Source: JAVXAG01 sp036660615 (GTDB lineage Bacteria; Bacillota; Clostridia; Peptostreptococcales; Anaerovoracaceae). Taken from it: 12,504 nt of DNA. Within the stretch, counting starts at the first letter, position 1; the number at the start of each line of letters is the position of its first letter. The translations under genes were made by a program, and so were the position numbers. Location: the NCBI GenBank assembly GCA_036660615.1, contig JAVXAG010000053.1:1-12504 (forward strand). The letters are read 5' to 3'. The notes under the pieces were generated by a model, which saw only the letters and a list, made by a program, of their open reading frames with translations, did no database searches and was not told the origin of the DNA. Below are positions 1-6,575 of this stretch, in pieces.

Positions 1-147
1 CACTTTCGGCCTTGTGCCCTCGGTAGTAGCTTCTGCACTTTGCCTTGTTAGTTTTTATTGTAAAGGCGGAGCTGCGCACCTATGAAACCTGCAGTTTTCA
101 CACCGATTTTGTGATAGCTAGAACATTATAATATCTGAACCATACAA
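1..147. other. Non-coding start of window, no gene recognised
   Basis: Roughly the first 110 bases look richer in G and C than the neighbouring genes. The longest open stretch, frame 2 from the window edge to a TGA at 83-85, gives about 27 residues that I do not recognise. It could be the tail of a gene lying to the left, but nothing supports that. No good terminator hairpin was found; only a 5-bp TCACA/TGTGA pair near 99-115 is visible. Confidence 0.3.
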
Positions 148-177
148 CGTCACCCAATACAACTATTCAGGTTGACG
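148..177 (+). promoter_or_regulatory. Candidate BirA (biotin repressor) operator upstream of bioY
   Basis: The sequence shows CGTCACCC, 14 bases, then GGTTGACG. The arms are inverted repeats with one mismatch in eight. This matches the organisation of known BirA sites (TTGTAAACC-type half-sites, about 14-16 bp apart, often ending GGTTGACA or similar). It lies directly over the -35 hexamer of the bioY promoter, so binding would block RNA polymerase. The repressor itself is not in this window, so the assignment is inferred from the gene context. Confidence 0.55.
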
Positions 178-200
178 AAAGCAAAAAAGTTTGATACCAT
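172..200 (+). promoter_or_regulatory. Sigma-A-type promoter of bioY
   Basis: A -35 hexamer TTGACG at 172-177 is followed by a 17-base spacer and a -10 hexamer TACCAT at 195-200. The start of transcription would be near 207, about 20 bases before the start codon. The right arm of the putative BirA operator contains the -35 hexamer. Confidence 0.6.
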
Positions 201-227
201 AGATACAAGACAAAAGAAAGGGTAATG

Positions 228-785
228 ATGAAAAGAAAATTTTTTACAACACAAGATATGATACTTGCCAGTATATTTACAGCATTAATTGCAATAGGAG
301 CATTTATTAGAATCCCTATACCTGTGGTGCCATTTACATTACAGGTAACATTTGTGATTTTGGCAGGTTTGCTACTGGGTGGTAAATGGGGCGCTATGAG
401 TGCTTTTACATATATGTTGCTTGGATTAGTTGGGCTGCCAATATTTACACAAGGCGGTGGGCTTAGCTATGTTTTGCAACCAACCTTTGGATATATAATA
501 GGATTTTGTTTTGGAGCATACGTGACTGGAACCATTGCTAACAAAGTGCCAAGACCGTCGTACAAAAGACTTTTGACAGCAGCTTTTGCAGGCCTTGGAA
601 TTGTATATTTGATTGGAATGATATACTTCTTCGCTATTAGCAATTTTGTTTTAGGGACAGGCATAGAAATTTGGCCACTGTTTTTATACTGCTTTCTAGT
701 ATTTGTTCCTGGAGATGGGACACTTTGTATTTTGTCAGCAATACTTGCAAAACGAATTATACCAGTTATAAACAGAAGAAGATAG
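228..785 (+). CDS. bioY: BioY family biotin transporter (ECF S component)
   Basis: BioY is the substrate-binding membrane subunit that captures biotin, alone or with an energy-coupling EcfT/EcfA module. The 185-residue product has the family's usual length. It shows about six hydrophobic segments, a characteristic early stretch IRIPIPVVPFTLQ (about residues 27-39), the glycine-rich LLLGGKWGA turn, and a PGDGTLCILSA segment near the C-terminus, all typical of BioY. Two ATG codons stand in tandem at 225 and 228. The second was chosen because the GAAAGG ribosome site (216-222) sits five bases from it and only two from the first. No EcfA or EcfT genes are adjacent, so it may share a general ECF module or act alone. 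The upstream BirA-like site suggests repression by biotin. Confidence 0.93.
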   Translation: MKRKFFTTQDMILASIFTALIAIGAFIRIPIPVVPFTLQVTFVILAGLLLGGKWGAMSAFTYMLLGLVGLPIFTQGGGLSYVLQPTFGYIIGFCFGAYVTGTIANKVPRPSYKRLLTAAFAGLGIVYLIGMIYFFAISNFVLGTGIEIWPLFLYCFLVFVPGDGTLCILSAILAKRIIPVINRRR

Positions 786-803
786 AAACTACAAGCAAAC
801 CGA

Positions 804-832
804 TTGCTTAATTAAAAAAAATATGATATCCT
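804..832 (+). promoter_or_regulatory. Possible promoter for the EFR1 gene (extended -10)
   Basis: TTGCTT at 804-809, a 17-base A-rich spacer and TATCCT at 827-832, preceded by TGA (an extended -10). The hexamers are only moderately conserved. The -35 also forms the right arm of a small AAGCAA/TTGCTT hairpin (793-809) after bioY. That hairpin is followed by A residues, not T residues, so it is a poor terminator and read-through from bioY remains possible. Confidence 0.4.
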
Positions 833-862
833 AAATATAAATCACAGAAAGGTGGGTAACCT

Positions 863-1639
863 ATGAACAGTAAAAAAATACAAGTAGTATACTTTAGTCC
901 GTCAGGGACAACAGAGAAAATTACAAATGCTATAGCAGGTGGCTTAGCAGGAGAAAAAGTTTTTCACAATCTTTTAGAGAATAGAGTCGAGAAAAAGATA
1001 ATCCAAAATAGCGACGATGCATTGATTTTGGTTATGCCAGTTTTTGGAGGCCGCATACCTAACGTGTGCTTGCCGTCAATCAAACATCTTCATGGAAACA
1101 ATACGCCTGCCATAATTGTAGCGGTGTATGGAAATCGAGAATACGATGACGCCTTGCTTGAAATGCAGGATCTTCTAGAAAGTTTAGGATATTCAGTAAT
1201 TGCCGCAGGAGCATTTATTGCACAACACTCCATATTTACAGATGTGGCAGCAAATAGACCAGACCAAAGCGATATGGAAAAGATAGAAGACTTTGCAAAA
1301 CAGTGTCAAAATAAATTAGATACTTACAAAGATACAGAATTTGTAAAACTAGAACTAAAGGGTAACAGACCATACAAAACATATATGACACCAGGGATGC
1401 ACCCTACAGGAGATTCAAAATGTACAAATTGCAGAACTTGTGTAAAGATTTGTCCAGTAGATGCAATAAGTGGCGATGCGCCAAAGAAGACAAAAAAAGA
1501 CAAATGCATTATGTGTACAGCATGTATTGCCCATTGCCCAGCAAAGGCAAGAAGTTTTAGTGGGCCTAAATTCGCAGTGGCTACAAAGAAGTTTAACAGC
1601 AATTGTAGCAAGCGTAAGGAACCTGAAATATATATTTAA
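863..1639 (+). CDS. EFR1 family flavodoxin/ferredoxin fusion protein
   Basis: This is a cytoplasmic electron carrier that joins an FMN-binding flavodoxin-like domain to a 2[4Fe-4S] ferredoxin domain, the architecture of the EFR1 family common in Clostridia. The N-terminus has the flavin-phosphate loop SPSGTT (residues 12-17) after a beta strand. The C-terminal part has two CxxCxxCxxxCP clusters, C187/190/193/197 and C215/218/221/225, so both clusters should be intact. The length of 258 residues fits the family. An AAAGGTGG ribosome site lies eight bases before the ATG. The exonuclease III gene starts 17 bases after the stop, so the two are probably cotranscribed. The redox partner and the reaction served are unknown. 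Confidence 0.9.
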   Translation: MNSKKIQVVYFSPSGTTEKITNAIAGGLAGEKVFHNLLENRVEKKIIQNSDDALILVMPVFGGRIPNVCLPSIKHLHGNNTPAIIVAVYGNREYDDALLEMQDLLESLGYSVIAAGAFIAQHSIFTDVAANRPDQSDMEKIEDFAKQCQNKLDTYKDTEFVKLELKGNRPYKTYMTPGMHPTGDSKCTNCRTCVKICPVDAISGDAPKKTKKDKCIMCTACIAHCPAKARSFSGPKFAVATKKFNSNCSKRKEPEIYI

Positions 1640-1656
1640 AAAACATCGGAGGAACA

Positions 1657-2406
1657 ATGAAACTAATTTCTTGGAACGTAAATGGCTTGAGAGCCTGTTT
1701 AACAAAAGGCTTTATAGACAACATGACGCAGCTTGATGCGGATATTATTTCCTTGCAGGAGACAAAGATGCAAGAAGGTCAAGCAGTGGTTGACTTGCCA
1801 CAATACGAAGAATATTTTAATAGCGCAGAGAAAAAAGGGTATTCTGGTACAGCAGTTTTTACAAAAGTAAAACCATTGGCAGATACAAAGAATTTTGGCG
1901 ACCATGACAATGAGGGTAGAGCAATTATTCTGGAATACGAAAACTTTTACCTAGTAAATGTATATGTACCAAATTCTCAAAAAGAGCTTGCTAGAATAGA
2001 ATATAGAATGAAGTGGGAAGACGATTTTCGGAATATGGTTTTGGAATTGGATAAGAAAAAACCAGTAATAATTTGTGGCGATATGAATGTTGCCCACAAC
2101 GAAATTGATTTAAAAAATCCCAAACCAAACATTGGAAACGCAGGATTTTCATACGAAGAACGTGGCAAAATGACAGAACTGCTTAACGCAGGATTTGTGG
2201 ATACATTTAGGTACCTATACCCTGATGCAGTAGGTGCGTACAGTTGGTGGTCATATATGTTTAATGCGAGAAAAAATAATGCAGGGTGGAGAATAGATTA
2301 TTTTATCGTTTCAGAAAGAATAGCAGATAAAATAGTTGAAGCAAAAATTTATCCTGAAATTATGGGTAGTGACCACTGTCCAGTTGGACTAGAAATAAAT
2401 ATCTAA
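1657..2406 (+). CDS. xth: Exodeoxyribonuclease III (AP endonuclease, ExoA/Xth)
   Basis: This enzyme cleaves DNA 5' to abasic sites and removes nucleotides from 3' ends in base-excision repair. The 249-residue product carries all the EEP-fold motifs: WNVNGLRA with N7, QETK with the metal-binding E35, the GDMN motif with D142 and N144, a WRIDYF segment, and the C-terminal GSDHCP with catalytic D239 and H240. The length matches the bacterial ExoA class. A GGAGG site five bases before the ATG supports the start. It follows the EFR1 gene by 17 bases. A strong hairpin terminator follows the stop by three bases. Confidence 0.97.
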   Translation: MKLISWNVNGLRACLTKGFIDNMTQLDADIISLQETKMQEGQAVVDLPQYEEYFNSAEKKGYSGTAVFTKVKPLADTKNFGDHDNEGRAIILEYENFYLVNVYVPNSQKELARIEYRMKWEDDFRNMVLELDKKKPVIICGDMNVAHNEIDLKNPKPNIGNAGFSYEERGKMTELLNAGFVDTFRYLYPDAVGAYSWWSYMFNARKNNAGWRIDYFIVSERIADKIVEAKIYPEIMGSDHCPVGLEINI

Positions 2407-2409
2407 AAC

Positions 2410-2454
2410 AAAAGCCTGTATATCATATTAAGATGTACAGGCTTTTTAAGTCGT
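2410..2454. terminator. Bidirectional terminator between xth and the convergent gene
   Basis: An 11-bp perfect stem, AAAAGCCTGTA (2410-2420) with TACAGGCTTTT (2436-2446), encloses a 15-base loop that can pair further through ATC/GAT. It is flanked by T residues on both strands. It serves the plus-strand xth and can also terminate the minus-strand gene ending at 2460. Confidence 0.85.
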
Positions 2455-2459
2455 TTTTT

Positions 2460-2915
2460 TTATAGAGGATCAGATTCCTCTTCGATTCTATCAATCATCA
2501 AATGAATCTTTTCTAGCTCTTTATGAAGTTTGTCAAGGTTGTCAAATGATACATTATTGAAAAGAAACAAGTTTTCGATTTCTTTGTCAAAAGTTTGTAC
2601 ATTTCCCATAAGTTCAAGAAACTTTGGAAAGTTACTACTGTTATATGCAGATTCAAATTTTTTCAAGTCTGCAGTAATCATACTGATGACGTCTTGCTCA
2701 TTATATAGTCTTCCAATTCTAATAGGAAAAGGACTTATTCGTTGCAAGAAAAATTCATTATCAGTTTTAGCTTCATATAAATATTTTACTCTTAAACCCG
2801 GTGCCAAATCAAATTTTGCGATGTTGATATGAGCAGGGGAAGTTTTTACAGAGGATGCACCTAATTGTCTTAACATTACATTAATCAAATCATCGGTAAT
2901 AGTATCTCTTATCAT
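2460..2915 (-). CDS. Hypothetical protein downstream of the permease
   Basis: I do not recognise the family. The product is 151 residues, soluble, with no signal peptide or membrane segment. The first ~85 residues alternate short hydrophobic stretches with charged ones and look alpha/beta. From about residue 85 it becomes strongly helical with heptad-like Leu/Ile spacing, ending in an acidic, coiled-coil-like tail (IDRIEEESDPL). The ATG at 2915 was chosen because AAGGTG lies six bases before it. A GTG nine bases further upstream (2924) lies within that ribosome site and would add only three residues. The gene starts 18 bases after the permease stop, so the two form an operon; it may assist or regulate the permease, but nothing in the protein shows this. 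Confidence 0.75.
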   Translation of the reverse strand: MIRDTITDDLINVMLRQLGASSVKTSPAHINIAKFDLAPGLRVKYLYEAKTDNEFFLQRISPFPIRIGRLYNEQDVISMITADLKKFESAYNSSNFPKFLELMGNVQTFDKEIENLFLFNNVSFDNLDKLHKELEKIHLMIDRIEEESDPL

Positions 2916-2933
2916 ATATGTCACCTTCTTTCT

Positions 2934-4196
2934 TTACGCATAGCGAATTAACAAACAAACTGTTGCTATAACTATGGACATTATCATAACAGGGAAACCG
3001 ACTTTCAAGTATTCTTTGAAAGTGATAGGGTATCCATGTTTACCACTGATGCCAGATAATACTACATTGGCAGAAGCACCGATAAGTGTTCCATTACCGC
3101 CAAGACAAGCTCCTAATGAAATTGCCCACCATAGTGGAGCAATGTCCATACCATCGTTGCCCATTGCAAGTACCAGTGGTATTAAAGTTGCCACAAACGG
3201 TATGTTATCAAGAATTGATGATAACAAAGCTGAAGCCCAAAGCAGAACTAACATTGTTAGTATAGCATGTCCTTTGGTAACGGCCATTATTACGGTAGCT
3301 AGTTCGCCAATAACACCTGTTTCTACTAATCCACCGACAACAACAAACAATCCGGTAAAGAATAATATGGTTGTCCATTCAACTTCGGCAATGATGTAGT
3401 CGGCATTTTGTTTACCGATGACCATCATTATGGCTGCGGCAGTAAGAGCAACGACACAAGAATCAATACCTAATTGACTGTGGAAGATGAATCCGGCTGC
3501 TACTAATATAATCATTATAACACTTTTATGTAACAATGCGGCATCCTCAATTGCCTTATTTTCATCGAGGCTCATAATCTTGGCGATGGCTTCGTCACTG
3601 GCAGATAGATTCTTGCCATAGACAAAACGCATTACAACAATTAAAGCGACGGTAACAATAAGAGCAACAAGGCCTGTATTAGCTACAAAATCCATAAAGC
3701 TTAATCCAGCGGCACTACCAATCATAATATTTGGTGGGTCACCAATTAAGGTTGCGGTACCACCAATGTTGGAAGCCATGATCTGTGTAAGCAAGAAAGG
3801 TACTGGGTTGATTTCCAGCATCTTAGCTATGGAGATTGTCATTGGACCAATCAAAAGTACGGTGGTTACATTATCTAGGAATGCTGATAACAGCGCAGTG
3901 ATAATAATAAAAGCCATCATTATTTTCCAAGGATTTCCATGAGACAGTTTCGCTGCCTTGATGGAAATATATTCAAACATTCCTGAGTTTTTGACAACTG
4001 ATACAAAAAGCATCATTCCAATCAAAACCCCAATGGTGTTGAAATCTATATACCCTATTGCCGCATCAACGGAAAGAATGTGTGTCAATAAGAGTACCAC
4101 AGAACCTGTAAGCGCGGCGACTGTACGATGAACTCGTTCTGACATTATTGCGATTATTACTACTAAAAAAATCACTATTGAAACAATTTGCTCCAA
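2934..4196 (-). CDS. ArsB/NhaD (IT superfamily) ion or anion permease
   Basis: This is an integral membrane transporter of 420 residues with about 11-12 hydrophobic segments. The two structural repeats of the ion-transporter fold are plain. The first has SAFLDNVTTVLL followed by SNIGGTATLIGDPPNIMIG; the second has SSILDNIPFVATL followed by GACLGGNGTLIGASANVV. These signatures are shared by ArsB, NhaD, SLC13/CitMHS and P-protein-like permeases, so the substrate (arsenite, Na+/H+, or an organic or inorganic anion) cannot be read from sequence. No ars genes are nearby, which argues mildly against arsenite. The start is TTG, supported by an 8-base ribosome site at 4203-4210. A small cytoplasmic protein follows in the same operon. 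Confidence 0.88.
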   Translation of the reverse strand: MEQIVSIVIFLVVIIAIMSERVHRTVAALTGSVVLLLTHILSVDAAIGYIDFNTIGVLIGMMLFVSVVKNSGMFEYISIKAAKLSHGNPWKIMMAFIIITALLSAFLDNVTTVLLIGPMTISIAKMLEINPVPFLLTQIMASNIGGTATLIGDPPNIMIGSAAGLSFMDFVANTGLVALIVTVALIVVMRFVYGKNLSASDEAIAKIMSLDENKAIEDAALLHKSVIMIILVAAGFIFHSQLGIDSCVVALTAAAIMMVIGKQNADYIIAEVEWTTILFFTGLFVVVGGLVETGVIGELATVIMAVTKGHAILTMLVLLWASALLSSILDNIPFVATLIPLVLAMGNDGMDIAPLWWAISLGACLGGNGTLIGASANVVLSGISGKHGYPITFKEYLKVGFPVMIMSIVIATVCLLIRYA

Positions 4197-4202
4197 AAAA
4201 AT

Positions 4203-4210
4203 CCCTCCTT
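4203..4210 (-). promoter_or_regulatory. Strong ribosome binding site deciding the TTG start of the permease
   Basis: On the minus strand AAGGAGGG stands seven bases before the TTG at 4196. There is no in-frame ATG near it with a comparable site, so the rare TTG start is well supported. Confidence 0.7.
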
Positions 4211-4232
4211 CTTTGTAAAGATTACGCTATGA

Positions 4233-4261
4233 AGTTTAACACTTTATGGAAAACATTGCAA
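4233..4261 (-). promoter_or_regulatory. Probable promoter of the permease operon
   Basis: On the minus strand TTGCAA (4256-4261), a 17-base spacer and TAAACT (4233-4238) form a plausible sigma-A promoter, about 35 bases before the TTG start codon. It lies after the lipoprotein terminator, so the permease and its partner would be a separate transcript. Confidence 0.5.
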
Positions 4262-4312
4262 CAAATAAAATACAAAAAAATGTTTTTCTTATGTACATAG
4301 AAATGAGAAAAC

Positions 4313-4352
4313 AAAAAACCCTTTAAACGTGTATAAATACACGATAAAAGGG
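4313..4352 (-). terminator. Rho-independent terminator of the lipoprotein gene
   Basis: On the minus strand an outer CCCTTT/AAAGGG stem and an inner perfect CGTGTA/TACACG stem (4319-4352) are followed directly by TTTTTTG. It lies 44 bases after the lipoprotein stop codon and before the permease promoter. Confidence 0.8.
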
Positions 4353-4395
4353 CCTTGGAATTGATATAAAAATTATTAAATTATGAATTTTAGCA

Positions 4396-4803
4396 TTATT
4401 TAATGTACAACCCACCGATTTTTAAATCTTTGTCAATTGAGATGGTGTAAGTTGCATTTCCATTAGCGTATTCGCATGTTACAGTGGAAACAGCATAATC
4501 GACTCCCAATGAATTTGCACTTGAAAGCGAATGTTTTTTAATCTGCTTGAATTCGCCTAAACTCTCCAAAATTGGAGTAAATGTTGACGTTAGTTTTTCT
4601 TCAGTCATGGACTCTTTCATAATAGTCCCAAATTGGTTGTAGCATTCTTCATAATTTCCCCCATTGATTTTGTCTATAAAATCATTTGCTACACTTTTTA
4701 TTTGATTCTCATCAAAACCGTCAGGCAATCTCTTTGAACCACATCCAACGAAAAGACCTAGAGCTAAAATAAGAACCGGAATTACAATATATTTCTTCTT
4801 CAT
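4396..4803 (-). CDS. DUF3887-type lipoprotein
   Basis: The 135-residue product begins with a Lys-rich n-region, a hydrophobic core and the lipobox-like LFVGC, so C21 is the probable lipidated residue and the mature protein would sit on the outer face of the membrane. The mature part resembles the DUF3887 family: a helical segment with FIDKINGGNYEECYNQF, a middle MKESMTEEKLTSTF helix, a conserved LGEF turn, then beta strands. The function of the family is unknown; its fold suggests ligand or peptide binding. An AAAGGAGGG ribosome site precedes the ATG. The gene has its own consensus-like promoter and its own terminator, and it is divergent from the metallophosphoesterase gene. Confidence 0.82.
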   Translation of the reverse strand: MKKKYIVIPVLILALGLFVGCGSKRLPDGFDENQIKSVANDFIDKINGGNYEECYNQFGTIMKESMTEEKLTSTFTPILESLGEFKQIKKHSLSSANSLGVDYAVSTVTCEYANGNATYTISIDKDLKIGGLYIK

Positions 4804-4821
4804 AGAAATCCCTCCTTTTGC

Positions 4822-4850
4822 TTGTATCTATTATACATATAAATTATAAT
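4822..4850 (+). promoter_or_regulatory. Promoter of the metallophosphoesterase gene
   Basis: TTGTAT (4822-4827), a 17-base spacer and a consensus TATAAT (4845-4850) give a start near 4857, about 22 bases before the ATG. This promoter overlaps the lipoprotein promoter on the other strand almost completely. Confidence 0.6.
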
Positions 4851-4858
4851 AATATCAA
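4830..4858 (-). promoter_or_regulatory. Promoter of the DUF3887 lipoprotein gene
   Basis: On the minus strand TTGATA (4853-4858), a 17-base spacer and a consensus TATAAT (4830-4835) give a start near 4823, about 20 bases before the ATG. It is interlocked with the divergent promoter at 4822-4850. Confidence 0.65.
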
Positions 4859-4878
4859 GATATAGAAAAGGAAAGAAA

Positions 4879-5697
4879 ATGAGTAGAATGAAAATAACAA
4901 TAATAATATTTATATTGCTCTTTGCAATGAGTATATTTCTCAATTGGAGTAACAACAGTGTGGTAATTACTCAGTATAATTACGCTAATGAAAAAATTCC
5001 CAAAGGGTTTAATAATTATAAAATAGTTCAGCTGTCAGATTTGCACAACAAGGTATTTGGAAAAAATCAAGAAAAGTTTATGGAAAAAATCAAGGCGATA
5101 GAACCAGATGCAGTTGTTATTACTGGTGATATCGTAGATAAACACAGAACAAAGGTAAATGTTGCTGTGGATTTTGTCGACCAATTAACAAAGATAGCAC
5201 CGGTTTATTATATAAACGGAAATCATGAAATGGTCTTAGACTTTAATGTATCCAAGGAGTTATATGACAGTATGGAAAACAGTGGAGTAAAATTACTTCT
5301 TGACGATAAGGTTAAAATAAAAAGCGAAGGTGATGATATTACAATTGCAGGCTTGTCTGAGGAAACCGTTTTCAATGGAAATATAAAACCACTAGATGGA
5401 ATGAACGAGGAATTTACAATTTTATTAGCCCATGAGCCACATCACCTGATGGAATACAGCCAGACAAAAAGCGACCTTGTTTTTTGCGGTCATGCCCATG
5501 GCGGTCAAATAAGATTACCATTTATAGGAGGACTATATTCTCCGGGACAGGGAGTGCACCCAAAATTAACATCGGGTATCCACAAGGAAGGAAATACTAC
5601 CATGGTAATAAGCAGAGGATTAGGTAACAGCGAATTTCCATTTCGAGTTTTTAATAGGCCAGAGATTGTGGTCGTAACTCTCCAGTGTAATAAGTAA
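4879..5697 (+). CDS. Membrane-anchored metallophosphoesterase (YkuE/YaeI-like)
   Basis: This is a calcineurin-like phosphoesterase of 272 residues. An uncleaved N-terminal hydrophobic anchor (about residues 6-22) places the catalytic domain outside the membrane. The full two-metal set is visible: DLH with D54 and H56, GDIVD with D84, GNHE with N115 and H116, H185 in AHEP, and GHAHGGQ with H205 and H207. Relatives include YkuE-type proteins, some of which hydrolyse phosphodiester or lipid-linked substrates; the substrate here cannot be told. The start has a weak AAAGGAAAG site; an alternative ATG lies three codons downstream. The gene is monocistronic, ending at a hairpin terminator, and divergent from the lipoprotein gene. 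Confidence 0.9.
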   Translation: MSRMKITIIIFILLFAMSIFLNWSNNSVVITQYNYANEKIPKGFNNYKIVQLSDLHNKVFGKNQEKFMEKIKAIEPDAVVITGDIVDKHRTKVNVAVDFVDQLTKIAPVYYINGNHEMVLDFNVSKELYDSMENSGVKLLLDDKVKIKSEGDDITIAGLSEETVFNGNIKPLDGMNEEFTILLAHEPHHLMEYSQTKSDLVFCGHAHGGQIRLPFIGGLYSPGQGVHPKLTSGIHKEGNTTMVISRGLGNSEFPFRVFNRPEIVVVTLQCNK

Positions 5698-5722
5698 AGA
5701 TATAACAAGATAAATATATAAG

Positions 5723-5775
5723 AGGTTCTAGTAACAAAAAATGCCAAAGGGCGAGTTACCAGAGCCTTCTTTTTG
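5723..5775 (+). terminator. Terminator of the metallophosphoesterase gene
   Basis: AGGTTCTAGTAAC (5723-5735) pairs with GTTACCAGAGCCT (5755-5767) with one mismatch and one G-U pair, followed by a TCTTTTT tract. Confidence 0.75.
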
Positions 5776-5810
5776 TGTTAAAAAATAACAGTAAAATATT
5801 TACAAAACTC

Positions 5811-5839
5811 TTGACAAATATTAACAATACTAGTAGAAT
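5811..5839 (+). promoter_or_regulatory. Strong sigma-A promoter of the ydbC-like gene
   Basis: A consensus TTGACA (5811-5816), a 17-base spacer and TAGAAT (5834-5839) place the start of transcription near 5846. This leaves a leader of about 140 bases before the coding region, unusually long for this window. Confidence 0.75.
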
Positions 5840-5872
5840 GTAACTACCATATATTGGAGAGAAAGGGGGAAA

Positions 5873-5917
5873 GTGTTAGAACGCTTGAAAAGTCGTAACC
5901 CTGTGCCTTTTGCATAA
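5873..5917 (+). CDS. Possible 14-residue leader peptide before the ydbC-like gene
   Basis: A GTG codon at 5873 lies three bases after an AAAGGGGG ribosome-site-like stretch (5862-5869). It opens a frame of 14 codons (MLERLKSRNPVPFA) ending at TAA 5915-5917, inside the long 5' leader. It could be translated as a leader or upstream ORF influencing the downstream gene. No run of one regulatory codon is seen, so classical amino-acid attenuation is not indicated. The evidence is only position and the ribosome site. Confidence 0.25.
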   Translation: MLERLKSRNPVPFA

Positions 5918-5984
5918 GGGGGATAACAAAAAAGAAATAGGGGAATATAAGGAGATTCGCTTATTAGATGAGATGGAGGAGAAA

Positions 5985-6518
5985 ATGACAACCGAAAAAC
6001 AAGCAGAAAGAAAAGATATAGTATTTGAGATTATAAGACATCTAGGAGTTATTACTAAATACGCTTCTGGATGGTCAAAAGAAGTTAATCTTGTATCATG
6101 GAATGGGGGAGTTCCAAAGTATGACATACGCGATTGGGACGAAGAACATGAGCATATGAGCAGAGGAATCACTTTGCATGGTGAAGAAGCGAGAAAATTG
6201 TTAAATGCATTAGTTAAATTTAATAATCGCAACGTCATTGAAGAAGCAAAAGCGGAGCAAGCGGAGAAAAAAGCTAAATATGCCAGCGAGTCAAGACCAT
6301 ACGTTAAACAGACAGCTATTGAATTAACACCGGATATGGCGAAAACACCAATTGCATCACAGACGGCAAGCCCAGAGCCAGCAACAGATCCGATAATGGA
6401 CTCAGAAGACGTTACATATATGGGCGAAAATGTTAAAGTAGATAGGGTAACCGGCGAAATAATAGAAGACAGCGCCGAGGAAGAAAAAAATATCAAGCAA
6501 GAAACAGAACCATTTTAA
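5985..6518 (+). CDS. YdbC/PC4-like ssDNA-binding protein with SSB-like acidic C-terminus
   Basis: Residues 10-82 match the YdbC family of PC4-like single-strand DNA-binding proteins: IVFEIIRHLGVI, GWSKEVNLVSWN (29-40), PKYDIRDW (44-51) and GITLHGEEARKLL (61-73). A Glu/Lys/Ala-rich helix and a Pro/Ser/Thr-rich, probably disordered linker follow. The last 37 residues (141-177) form an ordered-looking patch, VDRVTGEII, then an acidic run ending in ETEPF. A terminal acidic-Pro-Phe is the hallmark of the bacterial SSB C-terminal tip that recruits repair and replication proteins. The lactococcal YdbC is only about 70 residues, so the extension is large. The ATG at 5985 was chosen for GGAGG five bases upstream; an in-frame ATG at 5973 is less well placed. 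A strong promoter with a long leader drives it. Confidence 0.85.
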   Translation: MTTEKQAERKDIVFEIIRHLGVITKYASGWSKEVNLVSWNGGVPKYDIRDWDEEHEHMSRGITLHGEEARKLLNALVKFNNRNVIEEAKAEQAEKKAKYASESRPYVKQTAIELTPDMAKTPIASQTASPEPATDPIMDSEDVTYMGENVKVDRVTGEIIEDSAEEEKNIKQETEPF

Positions 6519-6575
6519 TGGCAAAAGCATATATATATGTAGGTAGTTATATACTTTACATTTAGGAGGGATATT

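Noticed and set aside
793..809. AAGCAA/TTGCTT hairpin as a bioY terminator
   Set aside because: The 6-bp AT-rich stem is followed by A residues, not T residues, on the plus strand.
5888..5920. Short resemblance of the leader to rRNA text (AAGTCGTAAC as in 16S, CCTTTTGCATAA as in 23S)
   Set aside because: The matches are 10-12 bases, come from different rRNAs and are not in an rRNA-like context; chance is the simplest explanation.
5910..5984. Upstream TTG start that would lengthen the ydbC-like protein by 25 residues
   Set aside because: There is no ribosome site before the TTG, while GGAGG stands five bases before the ATG at 5985, where the family similarity begins soon after.
5968..5988. 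Six-codon ORF (MRWRRK) whose stop overlaps the ydbC ATG
   Set aside because: The nearest ribosome-site-like AAGGAG is 13 bases upstream, too far, and the frame is too short to judge.
5876..6496. Long minus-strand open frame (206 codons) opposite the ydbC-like gene
   Set aside because: It is a Ser-rich shadow with no ribosome site and no family resemblance; the plus strand carries a clear YdbC-type domain, promoter and ribosome site.
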